Positions 7,856 to 16,620 of a stretch of DNA of 64,000 nucleotides are shown here, one piece after another. Each line of letters begins with the position of its first letter. Position 1 is the first letter of the stretch. The notes beneath the pieces are model-generated. The model was not told the DNA's origin, searched no databases, and was given only the letters and a program-made list of their open reading frames with translations. The DNA lies in NCBI RefSeq assembly GCF_014268745.2, contig NZ_JABWRB020000001.1:3644533-3708532 (forward strand), in the 5' to 3' direction. Source of the stretch: Pseudomonas zanjanensis (GTDB lineage: Bacteria > Pseudomonadota > Gammaproteobacteria > Pseudomonadales > Pseudomonadaceae). The translations under genes and the position numbers were made by a program.

Positions 7856-9643
7856 ATGACCACGACAGAACAGCTGAGTGCCTTGAGTTCGATCCTGGCT
7901 CAAAGCGGTTTGCACAGCCTGTTCCAACCGATCATCTGCCTTTCCGAACGGCGCATCGTGGGCTATGAAGCCTTGACCCGCGGCCCTTCCAACAGCCCGC
8001 TGCACTCCCCTATCGCATTGCTTTCGGTAGCGCGCCAAGCCGGACGCCTTAGCGAGCTGGAACTGGCCTGCCGCCGCAGCGCCTGCCAACGCTTCAATGA
8101 GCAAAAGCTGCCGGGCAAGCTGTTTCTCAACGTTTCGCCCGAATCCCTGCTGGAATCCGCGCACCAGACGGGACGCACGCTGCAATTGCTGCAAGACTTC
8201 GGCATCGCCCCCAGCCAGGTGGTGATCGAACTGACCGAACAGACCCCCATCGATGACTTCCAGCTCTTGCAAACCGCCCTGCATCATTACCGGGCGATGG
8301 GTTTCTCGATTGCCTTGGACGACCTCGGTGCCGGTTATTCGAGTCTGCGGCTGTGGTCCGAATTGCGCCCCGACTATGTGAAGATCGACCGGCACTTCAT
8401 CGACGGCATTCATCAGGACGCCCTCAAGCGCGAGTTCGTCGGCTCGATCCTGAAAATCGCCCGGGCTTCCCGCGCCCAGGTGATTGCCGAGGGCATCGAA
8501 CTGCCGGAAGAGCTGGCGGTGCTGATCGAAATGGGCGTCGACCTGGTCCAGGGCTATCTGCTGGCCCGGCCACAGGAACAACCGTCGCGCGATGCCAGGG
8601 CACTGATGCCCCGGCAGGACAGCGGCGTGGTGGCGCTGAATGATGAGGTCAACGACCTCAGTGCGCTGCTCAACGAACAGCCGGCGGTGGCGCACGACAC
8701 GCCGACAGCCTCCGTGCTGGAAGCGTTCCGGCGCCAGGCCAATCTCAACTCCCTGGCGGTGCTGGACAATCAGAACCAGCCCTGTGGCATCGTCCATCGC
8801 CATTCACTCTCGGACGCCTTGCTCAAGCCCTTTGCCACCGACCTGTTCGCCCGCAAGCCCATCAGTCGGCTGATGAGCGATGACTTCCTGGCGGTGGAGT
8901 TGAACCAGTCGCTGCAACAAGTCAGCCGCCTGATCACCAGCCGCGCCCGGCAACGCATCGAAGAAGATTTCATCATCACCCTCAACGGTGGCTACCTGGG
9001 CCTGGGCCGGGTGATCGACGTGCTCAAGCTCATCACCGAACTGAAAATCCAACAGGCCCGCTACGCCAACCCACTGACCCTGCTGCCGGGCAACGTGCCG
9101 ATCCAGCAATGCCTCACGCGCCTGCTGCAACAACGGCAGGAATCGGTGATCTGCTACGTGGACATCGACAGTTTCAAACCCTTCAACGACATCTACGGCT
9201 ACGGCCGCGGCGACGAAGTCCTGCTGTGCCTGGCCCAATGCCTGAACGAACGCATCGACCCCAGCCGCGACTTCGTCGGCCACATCGGCGGCGACGACTT
9301 CCTGCTGGTCCTCGGCCCGGACGACTGGCGCAAGCGCCTCGACCAGCTGCTCAGCGACTTCCAAACCCACTGCCGGCGCTTCTACCGCCCCGAGCATTTG
9401 GAGGCGGGATGCTTTACGGCGTTGAATCGGCAGGGGATTCGGCAGGAGTTTGCGTTGTTGTCATTGTCGATTGGCGTGGTGCACTTGCGTGCCGAGGCTT
9501 GTGGGGAGTTGGATGCCAGCCAGTTGGCGGAACTGGCTTCGCAGGCCAAGCACCATGCCAAGGAGATTTTGGGAGGGAGTGTGTATTTGGTGGAGGGGTT
9601 GGCTGAGCGGGCGGTTGTGATGGAGTTGGGGTTGTCGGTGTAA
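7856..9643 (+). CDS. EAL-CBS-GGDEF cyclic-di-GMP signalling protein
   Basis: A 595-residue cytosolic protein with no membrane helices. The N-terminal EAL domain (residues about 10-245) keeps the catalytic set: YEALTRG, FLNVSP, IELTE, DDLGAGYSS, VKIDRHF, AEGIE and VQGYLLARP, so phosphodiesterase activity is likely. The middle region (about 270-400) fits paired CBS modules. The C-terminal GGDEF domain reads GGDDF, a variant compatible with cyclase activity, without an obvious RxxD inhibitory site. It matches the PA3258-type architecture from memory and lies next to prc in the same order. It probably sets local c-di-GMP and hence biofilm or motility choices; which activity dominates cannot be read here. 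Confidence 0.92.
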   Translation: MTTTEQLSALSSILAQSGLHSLFQPIICLSERRIVGYEALTRGPSNSPLHSPIALLSVARQAGRLSELELACRRSACQRFNEQKLPGKLFLNVSPESLLESAHQTGRTLQLLQDFGIAPSQVVIELTEQTPIDDFQLLQTALHHYRAMGFSIALDDLGAGYSSLRLWSELRPDYVKIDRHFIDGIHQDALKREFVGSILKIARASRAQVIAEGIELPEELAVLIEMGVDLVQGYLLARPQEQPSRDARALMPRQDSGVVALNDEVNDLSALLNEQPAVAHDTPTASVLEAFRRQANLNSLAVLDNQNQPCGIVHRHSLSDALLKPFATDLFARKPISRLMSDDFLAVELNQSLQQVSRLITSRARQRIEEDFIITLNGGYLGLGRVIDVLKLITELKIQQARYANPLTLLPGNVPIQQCLTRLLQQRQESVICYVDIDSFKPFNDIYGYGRGDEVLLCLAQCLNERIDPSRDFVGHIGGDDFLLVLGPDDWRKRLDQLLSDFQTHCRRFYRPEHLEAGCFTALNRQGIRQEFALLSLSIGVVHLRAEACGELDASQLAELASQAKHHAKEILGGSVYLVEGLAERAVVMELGLSV

Positions 9644-9679
9644 GTGAGTCCCGCATTGGCCCGAACGCCTGGCGCTACC

Positions 9680-9818
9680 CCTGTGGCGAGGGAGCTTGCT
9701 CCCGCTGGGCTGCGCAGCAGCCCCCTCTTCTGACCGACGCCTCGGTGTGCCTGACTGACCGAGTGGGTTGTTTTTAGGGCTGCTTCGCAGCCCAGCGGGA
9801 GCAAGCTCCCTCGCCACG
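9680..9818. repeat. REPIN, GTGGCGAGGGAGCTTGC family
   Basis: Inverted REP copies at about 9680-9708 and 9790-9818 around an approximately 80-bp centre. It occupies most of the gap between the EAL/GGDEF gene and the accessory island, and marks one boundary of the island. Confidence 0.9.
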
Positions 9819-9852
9819 AAAGCGGTTTGGTGATGTATTGATCAGCCATAGG

Positions 9853-10164
9853 TCAGCAAAGACTATCAACTCTAGAGCTCAGCCTGCTAGCAATATGCCG
9901 TAACCACACCTTGCCGACTTCCCATGTATTCCAGTAACTGTAATAGCAACTTAACTCTTTTAATAAATACTCTCTCAACTCCAATTCATTTTCCTTTTTG
10001 CCAAGTAGGACATCGAGTTCTTGCTGAACGGTTTTCAGTATCTCGACGCCCGACTCTGCTAGAAAGGCTTCAAGGACTTGCTCAGCGGATTCATGCTCGG
10101 CTGACCAATCCTGATGAAAATAGGCCCCAAAAAAATCATGTAGTTCAGGAAGTTCTTTATTCAT
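9853..10164 (-). CDS. Putative CdiI-type immunity protein (CdiI_2-like)
   Basis: A 103-residue acidic protein starting at ATG 10164, with GGAAAT just upstream. The N-terminal block ELHDFFGAYFHQDW followed by EQVLEAFLAE is the pattern I associate with CdiI_2 family immunity proteins of contact-dependent inhibition systems. It is the last gene of a minus-strand Rhs-immunity series, and no toxin next to it obviously matches it. It is therefore either an orphan immunity gene kept for protection against kin, or immunity to a tip that has been lost. Its AT-rich composition differs from the flanking core genes. Confidence 0.7.
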   Translation of the reverse strand: MNKELPELHDFFGAYFHQDWSAEHESAEQVLEAFLAESGVEILKTVQQELDVLLGKKENELELREYLLKELSCYYSYWNTWEVGKVWLRHIASRLSSRVDSLC

Positions 10165-10210
10165 ATTTCCGGGAAACGTGTTAGCAAAAAAATCCCCATT
10201 GGATTTTGTT

Positions 10211-10240
10211 GATCGTTCCGACGCTCCTGCGTGGGAATGT
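10211..10240. repeat. Short dispersed Pseudomonas palindrome
   Basis: GATCGTTCC, ACGCTCCTGCGTGGGAAT resembles a dispersed palindrome (CGTTCCCACGC ... GCGTGGGAATG) that I know from Pseudomonas intergenic regions. It lies between two immunity genes and may be a scar of recombination. Confidence 0.5.
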
Positions 10241-10266
10241 CGCAAGGGACGTTCCGCTTCCGGGAA

Positions 10267-10683
10267 CTACCAGGTTGCTGGATCTTCCTGGCTGGCCTTA
10301 TGAAGATCCTCGTCCCACGCTTCTGTTAAATACTTATAGACATCGTCAAAGAAAACTCTGCAATCCTCCATTTCATCCCATCCCGGCGGAAGGGCTGAAT
10401 GTGAAACCACTTCGTGTTCGAACACCTCACCAAAATCATACTCCGGATCGTCGAGTGCAATTGCGAGCACACAAAAAAATAAAAATTTGTGACGATAGCT
10501 TAGATTTCTAAAACGATGAACCACGTACTTATAAATCAGCTTTTTCCGATCTTCGGCACATTCGAGATCATACTGCGATAACTCCTCACCCAGAGTCTCT
10601 TCGCAATCATATATTTCGAAGCCGCCGAGAAAATGACCGATCTGAGGATCATAGGGACGATCAAGAAACGGATGCATCAACAT
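10267..10683 (-). CDS. Putative immunity protein, partner of the orphan Rhs tip
   Basis: A 138-residue acidic soluble protein. ATG 10683 is chosen because AGGAGG lies 5 bp upstream. It is clearly related to the immunity protein at 11243-11665: both share an early block (FLGGFEIYDCEETLGEEL versus FLGCFDIYDREETLGEEL), a YRxKF block, a PxGWDxM(E/D)(D/N) block and a final EDxxTW. The start overlaps the preceding orphan toxin tip by 23 bp, the usual toxin-immunity arrangement. Inferred role: neutralising the nuclease-like or other activity of the orphan tip in the cytosol. Confidence 0.72.
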   Translation of the reverse strand: MLMHPFLDRPYDPQIGHFLGGFEIYDCEETLGEELSQYDLECAEDRKKLIYKYVVHRFRNLSYRHKFLFFCVLAIALDDPEYDFGEVFEHEVVSHSALPPGWDEMEDCRVFFDDVYKYLTEAWDEDLHKASQEDPATW

Positions 10684-11095
10684 CAAAACCTCCTACGGGA
10701 TAAGCGGTGACCGGACGTAGCGTTTCGTAATCGAACCTAACTTCGAATACATTAATTTCGCTTTGAAATATTGGGTTTTCCCTGTCATGTACGTTTGGTA
10801 TGTATCCTTGCCCAACCTTTGGCATGTACATACGCACGACTGGATTCCCTCTTTTGTCTTCGCCGGTAAAACGTGGAAGACCTCTTGCTTCGCGGGTCAG
10901 TGCTTCATTTATGGCTTGATGCTGTATTCGAAAACTATTGAATTTGGTGCTGCAGTTAGCGTACCACTGCCTCGGCTTGGGGGACTTTACGTTTTCGGCA
11001 CGGCTTTCTGTTGAACTTCCATTAGGTGTATACGAGCCGTATCTTCTGGACTTTCTCAAATGCAATTTCTCTATGAGTTCAGGATTCTGGAGCAT
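10661..11095 (-). CDS. Orphan Rhs C-terminal toxin tip
   Basis: A 144-residue basic protein without any RHS repeats. Its last 100 residues are homologous to the tip of the full Rhs protein at 11677-16434: FNSFRIQHQAI versus FNSWELQLKAY, then VGQGYIPN versus AGKGYIPN, followed in each by a short Phe-Asp beta strand. It is therefore a displaced C-terminal toxin module of the kind left when Rhs tips are exchanged. It has an ATG but no convincing ribosome site, and it starts 1 bp after the stop of a broken ORF. It may be silent until recombined onto an Rhs core. The toxin activity is unknown. Confidence 0.7.
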   Translation of the reverse strand: MLQNPELIEKLHLRKSRRYGSYTPNGSSTESRAENVKSPKPRQWYANCSTKFNSFRIQHQAINEALTREARGLPRFTGEDKRGNPVVRMYMPKVGQGYIPNVHDRENPIFQSEINVFEVRFDYETLRPVTAYPVGGFDVDASVS

Positions 11096-11096
11096 T

Positions 11097-11239
11097 CTAT
11101 GACTGATAGCGCTTGAGGCAGCTCAGCAATATTTCCATAAAGTGTCGCTGATCATGAATTTCTTGATCAAAATATGTATCCATATCTTCAAACAAATCAT
11201 TGAAAGTGTCGCCAATCTCCAAAGCTCTTTTCGTCAATT
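11097..11239 (-). pseudogene. Remnant ORF in the immunity array
   Basis: Between the immunity stop and the orphan tip there is an open stretch of about 47 codons reading ELTKRALEIGDTFNDL and ending in LLSCLKRYQS before a TAG at 11097-11099. It has no ATG or ribosome site. Its acidic, helical composition suits the C-terminal end of a former immunity gene. Treat it as a relic. Confidence 0.45.
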
Positions 11240-11242
11240 CAG

Positions 11243-11665
11243 CTATACATAATACCAAGTAGACCTATCCTCGGATTCCGCCTTACGGAGATCATCCGCC
11301 CACAGCTCACTCGCCAGTCTATATATATCTTCAAAAAAAACTCTTGGATTGTCCATTGTGTCCCACCCGTTGGGTAGCGATGAGCACTCCTGACAATCGT
11401 GTTCTAGTAAAGCCTGAAAATCATAATCACTGTCTTGCAACGCTTCTTCTAAACTTTTATACAATGCAAATTTTTGCCTGTACGTTATTTTCCATTTTTT
11501 AGACAGCGAGTAGTTTAAGATTAATATCTCTCGGTCCGCTGGGCTGTTGGGGTCATATTTTTCAAGCTCTTCCCCTAGCGTTTCTTCTCGATCATATATA
11601 TCAAAACAACCCAAAAAATATGCAGGCGTGGGTATATATGGCTGGCCGGTGCTTGGATCGATCAC
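11243..11665 (-). CDS. Putative immunity protein for the full-length Rhs toxin
   Basis: A 140-residue acidic protein with a GTG start at 11665 preceded by AGGAAG, 11 bp downstream of the Rhs stop codon. Position directly after the toxin, small size, strong negative charge and homology to the second immunity protein at 10267-10683 all point to the cognate immunity role. No Pfam family is recognised. As the two toxin tips are also related, the two toxin-immunity pairs probably come from one ancestral duplication followed by specificity change. Confidence 0.75.
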   Translation of the reverse strand: MIDPSTGQPYIPTPAYFLGCFDIYDREETLGEELEKYDPNSPADREILILNYSLSKKWKITYRQKFALYKSLEEALQDSDYDFQALLEHDCQECSSLPNGWDTMDNPRVFFEDIYRLASELWADDLRKAESEDRSTWYYV

Positions 11666-11676
11666 TTTATTACTTC

Positions 11677-14600
11677 CTATTTTATTGGATACAGTGTAAA
11701 TGGAATTTCGGTATCCCGATCAAATTTCATTTCTATACGGTTCATGTCAACCAGTTTTGGATTGGTTGGATCCTTGGAGTTTGGAATGTATCCTTTCCCC
11801 GCACCCGGTAGATCTGCCCGTAGATATTTGCTTCCGCTTTTGTCTACCAGCAGTTCATGCCCGCTATTTTTTTTTGCAATTGCTAACTCATAGGCCTTTA
11901 GCTGTAACTCCCAACTATTAAACCTTGAACTTGGATTCCCCTTCCTATGCGAAGGGGTTCTACCAGTTAAGGGATCTGTACCATCAATGGCTCGCTGCTT
12001 CCACACCTGGTCTGGAACCGCAAGGCTATGCTTACCCACCATATGCATGCCTTGCTCCCGATCTAGACGCCTGACTTCTTTTTCGGCCAACTCAGCGGCA
12101 GTCGGCTTGGGCAGCGCCGGCTCCCCCTCATCCACCCCAACCTTCGCCGCCGGATCCTGATCCCCAACCCCCGGCCTACACCCACCCTTCCCCGGACAAT
12201 CCACCAACCCCAACGGATCCACCCACCCCGTCGGGTTCAGGGTGTACCGGTACCCATTGAGCCCACCCACCAACTTGCTCGGGTCAGGCGTCAAATAGCG
12301 GCCAGTCTCGGGATTGTAGTAGCGGTGCCGGTTGTAGTGCAGGCCGCTTTCGGGGTCGAAGTATTGGCCCTGGAAGCGCAGCGGTTGTTCAAGCTGCTCG
12401 CCGTCGCCGTGCCTGAGTGCGGTGACTTTGCCGTAGCCGTTGTAGCGCGCCGACCAGACGATCTGGCCGGCGGGGTTGGTCAGTTCCTGGGGCGTGCCCA
12501 GGTGGTCGAGGTGGTAGTAGAACGGCGTGGTGTTTTCCGGGCCTTCGCCGTTGAGCATCGCCAGTGGACGGAAGGTGCCCGGTTCGTAGACGTAGCTGCG
12601 GTGGTGGCGCGGGCTGTTTTCGGCGACGAGCTGGTCGCCTTGCCAGAAAAACTCCGTGGTCAGGCCGTCCACGGTCTTGCTGATGCGTCGGCCGAAGGCG
12701 TCGTAGCGGTAGGAGGTTTCGCAGCCGTCGGCCGTGGTGATGCCGATCAGGCGGTGTTGGCTGTCGTAGCGGTAGGCGCTGACCAGGGCCTCGCCGCGGC
12801 GTTCGCGGATCAGGTTGCCGAAGGCGTCGTAGTCGTAGTGGCGGTCGCCCTCCTTCAGCAGGCGGTTGCCCTTGAGGGTGGTCGGGCCGGGGCGGTCCTG
12901 TATCAGCAGGTTGCCGGCCGGGTCGTGGCTGAAGTGTTCCGGCGGTTCGCTGTGGGAAAAGTCGATGCGGGTCAGGCGATCTAGAGAATCGTACTGGTAG
13001 CTGCGGCGGTTTCGGTGGTCGGAAAGGGTTTGCAGGTTGCCCTTGGGGCTGTAGGTATAGTCGCGCCAGAGCAGTTGCTGCTGTGGGTTCTGCCACGCGG
13101 TCTGGGCCTTGAGGCGACCCTGTTCGTCGTACCTGTAGTCACTGAGCAACTGGCCTTGCTGGCGTTGCCGTTCGCGGCTGCCGTCAAAGCGGTGTTCGGT
13201 CAGGCGTGCGCCGTTGAGGTCGATGGCGGTCAGTGCGCCGCCCGGGGCGTGGTGGTAGTCGAGCTGGCTGTCGTCCGGCAGGCGCAGGTGGTTGAGGCGT
13301 CCGCAGGCATCGTAGCGATAACGCAGGGTGCCCCAGCCCTGGTGCTCAGTGATCAGCCGATCTTGAGCGTCGTATTCGAAGGCCAGCGGATGGTCGCTGC
13401 CATCATCGACGTAGACCAGCCGGCCCAGTTCGTCGTAGCGGTATTCGATGGCCTGGCCGTCGGGCAAGGTCTTGAGTTGCAGCCGTCCGGCCGCGTCGCG
13501 CTGGTAGCGGGTGACCCATTGCGAACCGTCCTCGCCGTGTTCGGTTTTCTCCAGCAGGTGGCCGTTGAGGTCGTAGGCGTAGGCGGTGCGTTGGCCGTCG
13601 AAGCCGATTTGCTGTCGGATCAAGCCGTTGGGCGTGTAGTCCAGCTGATATTGTTCGCCGGATTCGTTCTCGATCTCGGTCAGCAACAGCCGCGCCGAGT
13701 CGTAGCGGTACTTCAGCTCGCTACCGTCGGGGTTCAGGCGACGGCTGACCAGGTGCAGGTCATCGGCGTATTCGTAGCGGGTGGTGCGGCCCTGCTCGTC
13801 GCGTTCGGCGATGACCTTGCCGTAGGCGTTGTAGCTCCAGGCCCGAATGGCGCCGGTGGGCAGGGTGACTTGCAGCAGTCGGCCGACGGCGTCCCATTGG
13901 TAGTGCGTGAGGGCGCCGTGTTCGTCCCGGCGGCTGAGCAAACGTCCCAGGGCATCGTAGGAAAAACACCGCCGACCGCCGTCGGGCAGGATTTCTTCGG
14001 TCAGTTGGCCCAGGCGACTCCAGGTGAAGCGATGTTCGCCGCCGTCCGGGTCGTACCTTGCCAGCAGTTGTCCGTGGGCGTCGTAGGCATATTCCGTACG
14101 CTGGCCGTCCGGGTCGATGCTGGCGATCACATCGCCAAGGTCATTGCGGCGGTAGGTCCACACCGCCTTGCCACGGGAACGGCTGTGCAGGAAACCGTTG
14201 CGGTATTCGTAGGACGTCGGTGCCTCGTCCGGTGGAATCAACGCCAGCAGCCGTCCGACGTCGTCGTAGCGGTATTCGCGGACCGCCCCCAGCGGGTCTT
14301 GTTCGGCAATCAGCCGGCCCTGTTCGTCATAGGCCTTGAGGTGTTCGCCGCCGTCGGGCTCGACCTTGCGCACCAGCCGCGCCCGGTCGTCGTGGACATA
14401 CACTTCCTGGCTGCCATCCAGGTGCCGGACCGTGACGCTGCCGTCCTCGCCCCAGGTGTAGCGGCTGTCCATCTGCGCAAACGAGGCCCAATGCCGTACG
14501 CAACGGGACGCCCGCCCGACGCCTTGCCACTCCCAATAAAAACTCGCGCCGCCGGCCAGTTGCCGCTGGAGGATGACGTGCTGGTCGTCGTAGTCGTAGC

Positions 14601-16434
14601 GTTCGCTTTCACCGGCGGCATTGGTCGCTTCGATCAGTCGGAAACGTCCGTCGTAGCGGTAGGACACCAGCGTCTGCTCGGTCCGCCAGGCCTCGTCGAG
14701 GGTGATGGCCGGGTGGAAGCTCTGGTAATCGACGGCGATCAGGTGGCGCTGTTCGTAGCGCAAGCGCAGGGAACGCCCGGCACCGTTGTCCAGGCGGCAA
14801 ATGTCGCCGTGGATGTTGCGCTGGAGGGTCAGGCGGTTGTCGTAGCGGTCGCTGAGGGCGATCAGGTGGCCGTCGCGAAAGTGCAGGAACGGGGCGTTTT
14901 CCCCCGGTTGGGCGACGATCAGTTCGTCCGGCTCGGCCCCCAGGTAGATTGCTGCGCGGGCCAGGCTGTTGTGGATCGCCGGGCGCTGGGTGGTGGGCAA
15001 TGGAAAAAGCGTGCGACGGTTTTCCTGGTCGACCCAGGTGACCTGCTCGCCGTCGAGCTCCAGGCGATGGGCCAGGGCATGGCTCCAGCCGCGCCCGAGG
15101 CCGACGTCCAGGTCGGCGGCGCTGGTGCGGTATAAACGGGTGAAAACGAACGGCAAACGGCCGTCGAGGGTGCCATCGTCGAGGGTCAGTAGTTCTTCGC
15201 CGGTGACCATTGACACCGGGCAGCCGCTGGTCTGGGTCTGGGCGGCGGTATCGGCGCTGTCGCCGTTGGGGTTTTTCGATTGGGCGGGGACGTCGTCGTG
15301 ATGTTCGTGTTTTTTCAGCGTGGTATTGCGCTGCGCATCCCAGCGCAGTTGCATCCGGCCTTTTTTTATCCCCGCTGCGATGCCGCGTGCCGCCACGGTT
15401 TTGTAGCGGTCCACGTAGGTCATGAAGCCGTTGACCACCGCGAAGATCGCCTTGACGAAACGCTGCACGGCGTTCAGCAGGCTTGCACCATGCCTGGCCA
15501 ACCGCATCGATAGATAGGCGATCCCAGCCCCCGCCCCCGCAAAGGTCAAGATCACGCCGATCAGCAAGTCGATCACCAGTTGCACCACCACAGTGGAGAG
15601 CGCTTCGGCCGTTTCGCCGGCGACTTCGCTGGGCGGCAACATGTCCAACCAGAGACTGGCAGTGCGCACCAACAGGCACAGCGCCGCTTCGTCACTGGCC
15701 AGCAGTTGCAGCTTCGCCATCACCGCCGGGGTGTCTTGCGCCAGCTTCTTCAACTGCTCAGCGCTTTCACCCAACCGATCAACAAACTGACCGGGGTCCT
15801 TGAGGATGTCCGAGAGCAGACTGATGCTGTCCCACGCCCCCTCGATCGCCGCCCAACTGCCGGCGAGCAACCCGTTCCCCACCGCAGCCGCCGACGTCGC
15901 CAAGGACTGCTGCGCCCATCGCGGCTTGAACCCTTGCCACTCGTGTCGTAGCCAGTCCGTCAGATCACCGGCCAAGCCATCGTAGGAAGAAAACAAGTTC
16001 TCTATTTGCTTGGCGGACACCTCGCCCTGAACGTGAACCCGATAGGACTTGCCCGCCTCCCCCTTGAAGGTCCCCAGGCCCCGGGCGTCCAGAGTGACCG
16101 GCGTAACCTCGCCGCCCTCCACCGCCACCACATCCACCACGATGTGGCCCAAGGGGATGTCGTACACCGACTCGAACTTGCTCTCGATCGTCATCACGCC
16201 GCCCAGGGGGCACTGGACGACCGTGGAGAGAAAATCATCGTCACGGGCGCCGACGACAGTGGTGCTGTCGCCGAAACGGATCAGCCGCTCCATGCCCATC
16301 AGCGAGGGCAAGTCGGCCGCGTGGCTGGCCCGGTCTGCCGCCCGGCTGTACCAGCGCTCAAGCTGCTCGCGGTAGACCGACAAGGTGTCTTTGAAGCTGT
16401 CGAGTTCCTGCTCGATACGGTTCACCTGTTCCAT
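11677..16434 (-). CDS. Rhs polymorphic toxin (RHS/YD-repeat, DUF6531)
   Basis: A 1585-residue Rhs protein. Residues 1-270 are a helical N-terminal region; about 285-310 is a strong hydrophobic segment (LIGVILTFAGAGAGIAYLSM). The RHS entry motif GCPVSMVTGEELL near 410 opens a long YD-repeat barrel, which ends with the core-associated sequence and DPLGL at 1406-1410. The last 175 residues are a variable toxin tip with much lower GC content. There is no PAAR or VgrG domain, so delivery would need an adaptor or a T6SS spike encoded elsewhere. The immunity gene follows at once. In related Rhs proteins the tip is cleaved after DPxGL and held inside the barrel. The tip has no family I recognise. Confidence 0.93.
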   Translation of the reverse strand: MEQVNRIEQELDSFKDTLSVYREQLERWYSRAADRASHAADLPSLMGMERLIRFGDSTTVVGARDDDFLSTVVQCPLGGVMTIESKFESVYDIPLGHIVVDVVAVEGGEVTPVTLDARGLGTFKGEAGKSYRVHVQGEVSAKQIENLFSSYDGLAGDLTDWLRHEWQGFKPRWAQQSLATSAAAVGNGLLAGSWAAIEGAWDSISLLSDILKDPGQFVDRLGESAEQLKKLAQDTPAVMAKLQLLASDEAALCLLVRTASLWLDMLPPSEVAGETAEALSTVVVQLVIDLLIGVILTFAGAGAGIAYLSMRLARHGASLLNAVQRFVKAIFAVVNGFMTYVDRYKTVAARGIAAGIKKGRMQLRWDAQRNTTLKKHEHHDDVPAQSKNPNGDSADTAAQTQTSGCPVSMVTGEELLTLDDGTLDGRLPFVFTRLYRTSAADLDVGLGRGWSHALAHRLELDGEQVTWVDQENRRTLFPLPTTQRPAIHNSLARAAIYLGAEPDELIVAQPGENAPFLHFRDGHLIALSDRYDNRLTLQRNIHGDICRLDNGAGRSLRLRYEQRHLIAVDYQSFHPAITLDEAWRTEQTLVSYRYDGRFRLIEATNAAGESERYDYDDQHVILQRQLAGGASFYWEWQGVGRASRCVRHWASFAQMDSRYTWGEDGSVTVRHLDGSQEVYVHDDRARLVRKVEPDGGEHLKAYDEQGRLIAEQDPLGAVREYRYDDVGRLLALIPPDEAPTSYEYRNGFLHSRSRGKAVWTYRRNDLGDVIASIDPDGQRTEYAYDAHGQLLARYDPDGGEHRFTWSRLGQLTEEILPDGGRRCFSYDALGRLLSRRDEHGALTHYQWDAVGRLLQVTLPTGAIRAWSYNAYGKVIAERDEQGRTTRYEYADDLHLVSRRLNPDGSELKYRYDSARLLLTEIENESGEQYQLDYTPNGLIRQQIGFDGQRTAYAYDLNGHLLEKTEHGEDGSQWVTRYQRDAAGRLQLKTLPDGQAIEYRYDELGRLVYVDDGSDHPLAFEYDAQDRLITEHQGWGTLRYRYDACGRLNHLRLPDDSQLDYHHAPGGALTAIDLNGARLTEHRFDGSRERQRQQGQLLSDYRYDEQGRLKAQTAWQNPQQQLLWRDYTYSPKGNLQTLSDHRNRRSYQYDSLDRLTRIDFSHSEPPEHFSHDPAGNLLIQDRPGPTTLKGNRLLKEGDRHYDYDAFGNLIRERRGEALVSAYRYDSQHRLIGITTADGCETSYRYDAFGRRISKTVDGLTTEFFWQGDQLVAENSPRHHRSYVYEPGTFRPLAMLNGEGPENTTPFYYHLDHLGTPQELTNPAGQIVWSARYNGYGKVTALRHGDGEQLEQPLRFQGQYFDPESGLHYNRHRYYNPETGRYLTPDPSKLVGGLNGYRYTLNPTGWVDPLGLVDCPGKGGCRPGVGDQDPAAKVGVDEGEPALPKPTAAELAEKEVRRLDREQGMHMVGKHSLAVPDQVWKQRAIDGTDPLTGRTPSHRKGNPSSRFNSWELQLKAYELAIAKKNSGHELLVDKSGSKYLRADLPGAGKGYIPNSKDPTNPKLVDMNRIEMKFDRDTEIPFTLYPIK

Positions 16435-16609
16435 CAGGACAGGGCTCGCTCAAGGGCCGGCAGGAAAAAACGGTCGAACATGGGCAATGTCTCGCAGCAC
16501 TCAAGGAGCGCGAGACTGTGCCGGGGATGGCGGGGGAATTAAGTCAGGGGAACGGGACAAAGGATGTAGGGCGATTCGCTAAATTCGCCCCGCTGCACCA
16601 CGAATAGCC

Positions 16610-16618
16610 TGTGGATAA
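16610..16618. promoter_or_regulatory. Single consensus DnaA box
   Basis: TGTGGATAA, the complement of the DnaA consensus TTATCCACA, beside the Sel1 gene stop. No paired box is present, so by itself it may be chance. Confidence 0.4.
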
Positions 16619-16620
16619 CG

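Noticed and set aside
13015..15135. 706-codon open frame antisense to the Rhs gene
   Set aside because: Low-complexity Val/Ala/Gly-rich product mirroring the YD repeats; the minus-strand Rhs frame is complete and convincing.
16610..16618. A replication origin
   Set aside because: A single DnaA box here, and pairs elsewhere, are far too few, and dnaA, dnaN and AT-rich unwinding repeats are absent.
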